A DNA stretch of 64,000 nt, from assembly GCF_954871325.1 (NCBI RefSeq), contig NC_088778.1, forward strand, positions 8,093,743-8,157,742, given 5' to 3'. This document shows, piece after piece, positions 1-9,737 of the stretch. The stretch comes from Gordionus sp. m RMFG-2023. Its lineage: Eukaryota; Nematomorpha; Gordioida; Chordodea; Parachordodidae. Every line of letters begins with the position of its first letter. The first letter of the stretch is position 1. A program made the translations under genes and the position numbers. The notes under the pieces are model-generated. The model had not been told where the DNA came from. It made no database searches and saw only the letters and a program-made list of their open reading frames with translations.

Positions 1-24
1 GGGCCGGGCCTGCAAGTCTCTGAA
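1..24. repeat. End of a GC-motif hAT-type MITE, cut by window edge
   Basis: The first bases read GGGCCGGGCCTGCAAGTC and then CTCTGA. This matches the termini of the GC-rich-ended repeats seen elsewhere in the window (for example 52357-52768), whose ends read TAGAGATCTGCA followed by GGCC/CGGG motifs. Only one terminus lies inside the window, so neither length nor target duplication can be judged. Confidence 0.45.
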
Positions 25-772
25 AAACATACCTATGAAATACAACTTCTGAAAGTAGATTGAATGATTTGGATCTTTTAAATATTCATAGACATTTAAC
101 GCCAAGCAAGGATAGATAATTGAAAAATTAGCTCAAAACATACAAAATATAATTATTCCTAGAAACTTTTTATATATTAATTTATGTTTCCAACATTTAA
201 TTTTATACCTTATTTATAAATTTTAAAGGCTTAAATTCAAATTTCAATTTTGGGTCATTTAAGTGATTCATATCGTGGTTATATTCACTTTATATTTTAT
301 AATTCACATTTATTTTATAGTTTTTCAATGCCGGTTTATATATATAATTTTTTTGTAATTCACATTTATTTAAAATTGTGTATTAGAAAAGTTATTAGTC
401 CTAATAAATTTATGCTTAATTTTTGAATAACAATAATATTTCTTAAAAAATTTTATTACCCCCCCCCCCCCCCAGACCAAATTCCTGCGTACGCGCCAGT
501 AATGGATAGATGGTCTTTATCTTTTTATAAGATATAAAGTAAATTTTTAACTACTTTTTACTTTTTAATAAAAATGTTTATCTATAAAAAAAAATTATAA
601 ACCTCCTATTTTTATTTTTCAAAATTATATTATCCAAATTTTGAAATTATATAATAATAAAACAATTATTATGCAAAATATCTGGCCAATTTATTTTACA
701 ACGGTACCCTTTTTAAAAATTATTATATAAATATATTATAAATAAAATAACATAAAATTATATGTTTTAATT

Positions 773-834
773 TTTGACCTTGTTCTTTGACCTTGTTCTT
801 TGACCTTGTTCTTTGACCTTGTTCTTTGACCTTT
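773..834. repeat. 13-bp tandem repeat, about 5 copies
   Basis: The unit TTTGACCTTGTTC is repeated almost perfectly about five times. It lies upstream of the visible exons of acyltransferase copy A. The rest of 25-1460 is AT-rich and without a recognisable gene. It contains a 15-C run at 459-473 and an unidentified 84-codon minus-strand open frame at 1147-1401. No counterpart of copy B's first exon was found here. Confidence 0.85.
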
Positions 835-1473
835 TAATATGAAGAAAAATTACATGAAATTGCAAAAATTTAATTTTATCCATAAATAAATAAAATGACC
901 TTCTTAGTAAATTTAATTTAGCACTGATTGCCAACATCCATTTCTACATTGACATAAGAGGATGATTAGATAGAGAATATATAGGCACTCTATTTTATAT
1001 TTCAAATAAGTTTGAACTTGGAAAATATTTAGAATAAAAAAATGTGCTGACATGAAGAAATTAGAAGATATTCTTTAAGTAATATTGTTAAATCAGGCAG
1101 GACTTGTAGTATGTTTATTAGAAAAAAAGTTATATTGAGTCCTCGTTTATATAATGCTGCCACTTCCATATAAAAAAATGTCATCAGAGACTTCTCCACC
1201 GAACTGATTTAGAGGATTCTTGAAATATTTCGCCTTCGGAGTGTGCCGCGTGGTCAATAAGACGTTATATCTAGGATGACGAGAATATTGTTGTAAAAAT
1301 AAATTGATAGCTATGTGTTGTATATAGGAAGGCCAGTTCATAAATAAAAATATTTTAAAAAATGAATCGCCTGCAAAATTTATTTTCAAAATAAATATCA
1401 AATTAGTTTATAAACTACAAAATAAGTTTATTGTTGTTTCCTCTATATTTTTAAAAAATATATATGATTCAAG

Positions 1474-3449
1474 GAAGTGTATTAAGTGTTAACTTGAACC
1501 ATCAATATTCGTTCGCTAGTGTGTATATAGTCTCCAAGAACTATAGGCGCAGAGGAATAGGGAAGAAACTATGGAATACCATGTTAGGTCACGTGGCTCA
1601 TAGATGTTTGGGTATCAATTCCGTCAAAGGAAGAGTTTTCTCCAACCTCAAAATGGGAATGACACCACCATTATTCAAAAGTATGTAATATATAAATTTG
1701 ACAATATCTCTTGCTTTCAGATCTACGATCCTATGATTATGTATACAAATTTATTTTACCTATTATAGAATAGTTTAAATGACAGATAGTGAGCATATTA
1801 AAGTGGCCAACTAATTGAGATCAGTTTTCTTTGTAAGAACCCGAACTCGTTGTTAAGTTTTTGGGGGAAACATACAGGTTCTAGCAACTGCAGATAATTT
1901 AAAAAATATTGGGATGATTTATTTAAAGGGTTTAGTTGTTATTTTAAATATTTTTTTCGCTGCTTTTTAACAGAGTTAAGAATTGAAACTAGAACCCCTC
2001 TCTAAAATTTTTATAACCCGGAATTAGAACCACCATTTTTTAAATTTCAGATCCGGAGCCAGAACTATTTTTTATTCCAGGTCGTAAACTCTGGTTGGAA
2101 CATTGCATATATAAATAATAAATTAACATATAATCGAATAAAATGGCGGAACAAAACAAAAATGATTTATGTTATTCTTCACCGTTAAAGTTTCCACATT
2201 CAACGGCTCCTTAAAACGCAATTCTCCTATGCTTCGTAAGTTTTTTAAGAACCCGGGCAACGATAAACTATCGAATCTCACACCTATTCCTACCATAAGA
2301 ACGACATGTAATCATAATCAATGCAATTCTAATTATAGACATGATCATGAATGCAACATGATTGACGCCAAAAAGCTACAGAGTTACCGAATAATACAAA
2401 CGAACCTCGACACTAATTACCTGATAGACGATGAGATAGATATAAAGGAAACCACGAGAGATTGGGGTCATGACAGTAACCAACCGACTCTGCTGGTTGA
2501 TAAACTATTTTTAAAGGTTTCCTTCTACAATAGCCTGAATACTAGAAGTGGAGATTTAGCTAGATATAACCATGAAGTGAAATTACCAAGTAAAGCTATA
2601 AGTGTGGTATTTATGGACGGTGTAGATATCAATTTAACAACCTTACGCGATTATGACACGGCCATTCACGGAGGTCTGGCCAGGGAAAAATTGTTAAAGA
2701 CTTTTATACAGTTATCTGCAGAGGTTTTTATTTTCTTTTTTTGAATGATAGCTCTCCCGAGAGTTATAAAGAAAAATTTACTTAGTTATATATTGTGATT
2801 GTAAATAAAAATTGTTTGCTATATCATTTCTATTTTACTTTTTTTAAAAAAAAAATAATTTATTAAGAATGACTTGTCATATAAAGTAAGATGTATAGTA
2901 GCTATCAAACGCTGCTCCGAAATGGAGATATGTGGGTATGGAATTATACGACCTGGAGGAATTTCCTCTACCACTCTAAATAACGAGACCTTTATTTCTC
3001 TTAGCACGAAGAATTCAACACCTATATCTTCGGAACATTACATGATAATAGGCCCGCTCTACGCCGATTGTCCTAAAATCGCTCATACATTGCTGAACGC
3101 TCTATTAAACTCCATCCCTGCTGAGTGGGAAATTAATGTCGAGTTAACCGTTCCCTTGAAAATGGAACCTAAAGCCATAGATACTTTAAACATTCTTGAC
3201 CTAAATTTTTTATACATGGCTGCTACAAAAGAATTGGAACTTATCAAAGAAGATGACTATTACAGAATGTACCAGAATAACATTCTGGAGACACTAAATG
3301 GGTTCCAAGAAAATGTTAAAGAAAGCAAACCGATTGGAAGTAATATTGAGAAAAATAATGTTGACGAAAAACGAAAATGTATTCCTATTCCTAAGATTTT
3401 AATGGAAAAGGTTTATTCTTTCGTGAGTTCAGATATGTTTTTAGATTAA
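1474..3449 (+). CDS. GNAT-family acyltransferase (DUF1248/Acetyltransf_18 type), copy A, 5' end missing
   Basis: Exons read as 1474-1680, 2191-2723 and 2868-3449 (stop), joined by GT-AG introns. Exons 2 and 4 are exactly as long as those of copy B at 9738-12540 (207 and 582 nt). The first visible exon carries the GNAT acetyl-CoA loop RRRGIGKKLW after a beta strand (SFASVYIV). The last exon carries the second half, with GYGIIRP and IIGPLYAD, as in the holothin-acyltransferase-like/DUF1248 family. A variable Asn/Asp-rich linker lies between. The family is expected to move an acyl group from acyl-CoA to a small amine or peptide; the substrate here is unknown. The first exon (about 63 codons in copy B) was not found in the preceding 1.47 kb. 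It may lie left of the window, or the copy may be 5'-truncated. No stop interrupts the three exons. An AATAAA signal lies at 3593-3598. Confidence 0.82.
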
Positions 3450-5040
3450 ACTAAATTATATATGATCTAATTTAAAAAAAAAAAATAGCTTTATATTTTA
3501 ATATGGAAAATGATTGAAAAATATATTGCTATTAATTGTTTTCAAATATAAAAAATATATTAAATTTGTGATAAATTTTAACAAAATTTTACAATAAATT
3601 ATTTATTATATACTTTCTAATTGCAATTTAGAATTTTTATATACATGTATTAATTTTTTTTAAAAAAATAGCTCAATATTTATAATTATTGACCCTGTAT
3701 TTTTTTAAAGTTTTCATTTTTAATGGCAATTTAGATTTTTTTCTATTCATGTAATGATAAATTATAAATATATTAGCTCAATGTTTATCATTATTGACTC
3801 TGTTTTAAAAATGTTTTCAAATATTATTATTGTCATATTTCCTCCTCAAAAAAAACTACAACAAAACTTTATTCTATTAAAAAACTTGTATAGATATTTA
3901 TTTTGTGATATATCAAATTTAATTTTTTATCGCAACATGCTATGGTCAATTTGGTGGTATAGTTTTTAAAATTTATAGTATATTTATTTGTTATAAATTA
4001 ATTTCAACACGATATTATTTATATAAAATATTATATAGTTTAATAAACTGCGTTCCAATCTAATCCTATTTTATTTGTATACACATGTAAAACTAATGTG
4101 ATACATGACATTAAGCGCCTAGCCCCTATGCGTTATAAATATAACAGAGTTATAATATATATACAACAGAGCAACGCTTTGTTCTCTCAGAAAGCTTATT
4201 AAAATGGGATAAAAAGACAGGAAATAATAAAAAGAAGGGTCATACACGGTTTTGGGCAGGCCCCAGTAACCTGTGCGCGCAAAAGGAAAAGCTATTTACT
4301 TAAACGCCCATGGAAAATAAGAGGAGAGGTAAAACGCCCATGCCCAATTAATTTAACTTTTATATAGGATTGTGAGAACCTAGAAAATATAAATACCACT
4401 ATTAATAAAGCTAGCATTATCACCATTAGAAGATATATATTGGGAAATAAGGCAGTGTAAATATAAATAATAAATAGGTGTGACCCTCTCTCTCGCTCCT
4501 AGAAACATTGGATAAATATATAAGGGTATATTAATATATGGGTTTACTATATTGGTGTTAATGTTTAATAGTGTATTAGGTTACTATTAAATCATTTGTT
4601 TATAAATATGCGTAGGAAATGTTCTAATGATATACACAGGAAGATATTGGATGATTTGCCGTGTCTAATAAAAGCTTTACGTGTAAAAAAACGGAGGCCT
4701 GGATGTATTGGGTGGGGGAGGTTGTATAAATATATACTTCGGTCATATAAAAACCATGCTAAAAGTCACGTCTAATAGAGATTAATAAAAGGGAGGATTA
4801 TGGGTATTAAATACAGTCTAAGGATGTGTAAGACCGGCAATCTTGGCCAGTAAGTTTTGAAACTTAAATTATCAAAATAATTATTTGGTATGTAAAAGAA
4901 ATTTTAAGTAATTTATTGAAATAAATATTTAAAGATTTACATAGAAAAATATTGTATTGAATAACTATCTAAACGTGTAAAAAGGGCTAGGTTTAGGAAT
5001 TGAATGAGTAGGGTAATTTAAATCAGATTAGGTGGACGGC
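3450..5040. other. Intergenic, 3' flank of copy A; 102-bp duplication
   Basis: No gene recognised. The segment starting near 3623 (GCAATTTAGA ... TAGCTCAATATTTAT ... TTATTGACCCTGT) is repeated about 102 bp later from 3725. A related stretch lies inverted at about 9500-9600 downstream of copy B, so the inverted duplication extends past the stop codons. Between about 4050 and 4860 composition is less AT-rich; a 55-codon open frame (4607-4774) encodes a basic peptide that I do not recognise. Confidence 0.55.
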
Positions 5041-5089
5041 TACATGAAACTGATACAAGGAAGGTGGATCAGGTAATACTAAAATGGCA

Positions 5090-5495
5090 TAAGATTAAAC
5101 TTTTTAAAGGATCCTAACAGAAGCTGGCCCATGCATTGATTTCAAAAATTGTTGCTACCGGATCAGCAGAAAAATGGTAGGGTGGTATTAGACCACCCAC
5201 AGTTCACTATGAAAATGGTGATTCTGTAAGCTCTCATATTGAGATAAGAAGACCGACCTGCCACCCAGTGAAAAATTCTTCAAGCGAGTAACTAGTATTT
5301 TGTAAACTCAGTGCATTGGATTATGCTGCCGCTGAAATATTTAAAAAAGAAGCAAGCCTAGGACCTAACCGATGCTAATAAGATAGCCAATCTGATACTT
5401 ACCAAACAACCTCTAGGAAAATGCCCTCAGAGGTTAGTGTATTTCATATGGTTCACGGATGAACAGCGGTTTACAGTAACTCCACCAATAAATCT
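5090..5495 (+). mobile_element. Decayed Tc1/mariner transposase fragment (+ strand)
   Basis: Reading across several frames, the plus strand gives mariner-like pieces in the right order: a stretch like KIVATGSAEKW (helix-turn-helix linker), NGDSVSSLI, then QAQDLTDANKIANLIL, and finally YFIWFTDEQRFTVTPPIN. The last resembles the FTDEKIFTV block that holds the first catalytic Asp after the specificity domain. Frames shift and stops intervene, so this is a pseudogene. The C-terminal catalytic part is absent. Confidence 0.62.
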
Positions 5496-5521
5496 TAGGG
5501 TGTAAGTTAAATAAATAAATT

Positions 5522-6150
5522 ATTATATGTTGGAAAGTTAAAATTTTGTTAGTTTAACTTTGAATGTACATTATGAACTCCTTTGATAAAATTCGAGAAA
5601 ATAAACAGAAAACTTCATTGATGGGCAATCTATTTGCATTGGCTAAGTCCTGGGCTTGTCTCAATTTCATCTGCAACTCTTTGTGGATGATGCAATAGGT
5701 TTGCGAAATATCTGTTTCTCGGGATAGTTTATGAATTGTTCTGTGGGCGCCACGGGCTTCTTAGCTCAATACAAGTGTTTCAACAGAATCAACATTTTCC
5801 ATAGTACTATCTGTGCATGTTCTACTACCACAGTTACCTTTTTTCTTTTTGACCCGGTAACACAATTTTACAATCGATTCAAGGCTGCGCTAGACCAGTT
5901 CCTGTTAGAAAATTTCTTCAAAAACTTTTTGCCTCCATAATATTTTTCTTCTCTTAAAATTTTTATTAAACTCAAGTCGTCTTGAAAACCATTTTTCATT
6001 ATCATCTGCTTAAATGTAAAGATAAATAAAATAAAAAAATTGAATTTTTTTTACATGTTGGAAAGTTAGAAGTTTGTTTGTCCAGCTTTAAATGTGCATA
6101 ACTTTGGACCCTGTTGATAGAATGATGAAATTCAGAGAAAATATTGATAA
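5522..6150 (-). mobile_element. Second decayed mariner-like fragment (- strand) between direct repeats
   Basis: The reverse strand of about 5580-5945 reads as mariner helix-turn-helix region: NVDSVETLVLS, then GAHRTIHKLSRETDIS and IIHKELQMKLRQAQDLAN. It is opposite in orientation to the fragment at 5090-5495 and covers an overlapping part of the protein. It is bracketed by two direct repeats of about 85-100 bp starting ATGTTGGAAAGTTA (about 5527-5605 and 6055-6150). This may be a nested or rearranged pair of old insertions. Non-functional. Confidence 0.55.
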
Positions 6151-6529
6151 TTTATGCTTCTCTTAATCTATAATTGTATTTTTAGAATTGACAGATTTAT
6201 TGCTGAAAAATTTGACGTTTCTTAAATTTACGCAGAAAAAAATATTTGATTATCAATAGTTTTGTGAACCATAGTCTTTTAGACTCCCTCTTCAAATCTA
6301 TGATGCTGAGCCTCCCCCTCCTATTTTTATTATAAAATGGATATTAACTATATATAGACTACTTCCCATATTTAGTGGTGCAATTGATTCATAGTCTTAC
6401 CGTGCTAGAAACAGAGTTCCAGGTCAAATTTTTTAATATGGGGAGAACATTTTATTATATGCATGCAAATGAGGCCCCCCCCCTCCCTCCAATATTTATC
6501 TTGTGAGGGGCTCCCTAGTTGCGTGTTAG

Positions 6530-7012
6530 TTAAAATATCTAGATATTTTTTTAAAAACTATTTATTATGTATAATCATCAGATGCCTCAATCTATCTTTC
6601 TTATATTCTATGTAAGTTCCATATTATTCTAAATATCCTGATTTCTAATTTTATTTTAAAAAAAATGGAAATTAAAAATATCTCTATATTTAATAAAAAA
6701 TTTGTTAAGTAATCACCAGACCAGATTCTTCGCCTATCTTATATTCTCTGTTATTCGTTTTATATTGTAGATTATCACAATATTGTAATTTTATAAAAGA
6801 TGGAGGTTAAAAATATTTATATATTTTTTTAAAAAAAGAATTTTTATATAATCATCAGATTCTATAATCATTTCTTAGATTCTATGGTATGAGTTCCATT
6901 TGATTCTAGATTCTCTTGATATTTAAATTTTATTAAAGATGGAAAATGAAAACATCCTTATATTTATAAATAAAATGGATAACCCCGTTATGTTTATGAA
7001 TATAATCAGACC
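6530..7012. repeat. Diverged ~139-bp tandem repeat array
   Basis: A unit containing AATCATCAGA, a TC-rich stretch (TATCTTTCTTATATTCT), then AAAATGGAAATTAAAAATAT recurs. The AATCATCAGA-type landmark occurs at 6572, 6711, 6850 and about 7001, giving periods of 139, 139 and about 151 bp. The units are visibly diverged, so the array is old. No open frame runs through it. Confidence 0.7.
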
Positions 7013-9480
7013 TTTAACATTATCAATTATAACCATTTATTATACTTATCTATCTTGATATTCTATAAAATATAAGGGATAAATATCTATATATATAACC
7101 CTGCAGAACCGTATCTTTTAAGGGTCTTCACTATATAAGTTCACTTAAATTCTAAATTATCCTAGTGTTTTGATTTTAAATGAAAAATATACATGATATA
7201 TGCATTTAACTTTTAATAATAAATGATAAACTTCAAATTCAGGGTTTTGACAAAAATTTGATTTTAAAATAAATCTAAAATAACATCTAACATTTTCTTA
7301 AATTTATTAGGGATTGGTGACTATAAAATTGACAATTGTTAATACCTTAACATAACTCCGGGTTTTAAGCTAAAAACTCGGTTCCCCTTTTCCGAAACTC
7401 TAGGGAAATGACTAAATGAAGCAATGCCTAATTACTGTAAATCAATAAAAATTAAATATGTGATGAAAAAAAATTGCATAAAAATGTAAAATTTTTGAAC
7501 ATTTAAAATGTATAATATATGAGAAATATTCATGTTGCGTTGCATATTATATATGAACTGGTAAAGTATTTAATTATGAAAAAGATATATGCTATCAACT
7601 TTGTGAATGAACTAATTTTAATGATTTCATTAGCAATCGATATCAAATCATTTTATTTATGTTTTGCAGATAACTCATTCAATATGTATGTATCTCCTAT
7701 ATTATTTTTTATTAATAAAGAAAACGGAATTAATTTAGTCAAGTTTTAATGGATAATTATTAGGAAATAACTCTTAGATTTGTGAACCACTTGATAAATC
7801 AAGGATCTCTCATTTACTTGATTTAAAAACCTTAATTTCACAGATTTTTTTTAAAAAAAACTAATAAATTAATATTTTAGGCAAAATTATATTATTAGAT
7901 TGCGCCAAAAGTGGCTGGGAGGTTTGTCTTTCTCTCTTTCTTTCTCTTTTACTAAAATTTGAAACTAATTTATACATAAAATAAAAGATTTTATTATTAA
8001 GAAATTCAATTTTATCATGTATGATAGTTTAATGCTTACTTATTATTATAATTGAAATAGATATAATATATTTAAACAAATAATATAATGAAATATATCA
8101 TTTTTAAGTATTTCAGTTTATTTTAAAATTATAATTACTTTACTACCGTGCTTTGCATTATGATGCCAATTATCTTATTTGGATAATAACATTTCTATTA
8201 TTGTCTACCAAACGGATTGAGGAAATGAACTAAAATAAATTCAGCATTGCTTATTAGCTTGGTTTATAGTGCTTCCAAAAGCTTGGCAAATTTATATTTA
8301 AGGCGTGACTTCATAAAAAAAAATATATAAATAATAAATATATTTAATTGTAATAATTTTCAGATTACCAATCTTAACACTCTTAATAAGCACTTTTCTT
8401 CTTTAAATGATTTCCATCCTTTTTAAATAATATTTATTAATATTAAATATCGATAAACTTTTGATATTACAAAATTCCTTTTCATTTTGAAGTTATCGAT
8501 AGCTTGTAATTGTGGGACACCACATTATTAACTTATCCACTCATGGCTAAGGGTTTGCTCTGAAAGCATGTTTCAGCTATCCTGTTTTCTAATTACCCGG
8601 AATATTAGGTTATAACTAAAATTCGGGTTATTATAGGAGACACATCACTCATATATTTGTTTGGACAATACGGTAATATATAATGTTCGGTAGTGATCCA
8701 AAAGGAGGTACGTTTTACCTTTTAAACATTTATAACCCGAAAATGATTGGAAAAGCCAATTTTCATCTAACTATATTTTTTTTCCAGCCTTAGATAGAAT
8801 ATACATGCAAACTTTATCGCTTAAGAGATACACATTTTACAAAACAACTCAATCATTACAGACTTCTCTCAGACTTACCAATGAGAGAATCCACTCAAAC
8901 AACCTTTGGTGCTCTTGAGCTTACCTTTATAAAAAATAGAAAGTTCATCTCAAAAATTAGGAACCAGGGAGAGGTTCTACCAAAAAAAGGCAAATAGCTA
9001 TCAAAATTTGCAAATTTAATTTTCTGAGCTTTCTTGATTTCTCCGGTTTCTCTTAGCTAACATTATTTCGATAATAACTCAGTCTTATAATTATTTTAAT
9101 ATTTATATTTAACTATTTTATTCAAAAAAAAATTACTTAAAAGATCAAATTTAATATCATGTACAATCAATTTAATAAATTATACAAATACAACTAATAT
9201 AACTTGTCGTAAGCAATTAAATATATCAAATTTTAAAACAACCATATTGTTTATCACTACTCCTGTGTTGCGCTATAAAAAGTTTAATTTGTCATTGTTT
9301 TAAATGTAGTTTTCATTAGAATAAAGATTCTTTTGAACGAGTAAAATATTTTCTAAAAAAAAATATATAAATAGCGAAAATAATGAATATTATGAAATGA
9401 TCACAAATTATAAGTTAATAATAATAACTAATAACTATTTTTCTAAAAAATGAGTTGGACTAATAACAAAAAATTGTATC
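7013..9480. other. Intergenic spacer, AT-rich
   Basis: No gene or classifiable element recognised. Short open frames here (for example 7519-7749) are low-complexity AT-rich frames with no protein-like signature. The right part, about 9200-9600, is the 3' flank of copy B and shows patchy inverted similarity to 3620-3950. Confidence 0.5.
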
Positions 9481-9737
9481 AATCGGGAGTTTAATTAACC
9501 TAATAACAGGGTCAATAATAAAAAATATTGGGCTATTTTAAAAAAATAATATATATATATATATTACGTGTACAAAAAAAATAAATTCTAAATTGTCATT
9601 AAATTTTAAAAAGGTATATAAATAATATGTCAATAAAACATAAAATTTATCACAATTTAATATTAAAAACAGATATATGATAATATGGTAATAATAATAC
9701 ATATATTTTTTAAAAAATTAAATTTATATAATCTAGT

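Noticed and set aside
7519-7749. 76-codon plus-strand frame
   Set aside because: Hydrophobic AT-rich low-complexity frame with no family resemblance and no splice or signal context.
3700-9700. CRISPR-like or operon-like arrangement
   Set aside because: Repeats here are diverged tandems and transposon scraps in an intron-bearing animal genome; no spaced identical repeats or bacterial gene organisation.
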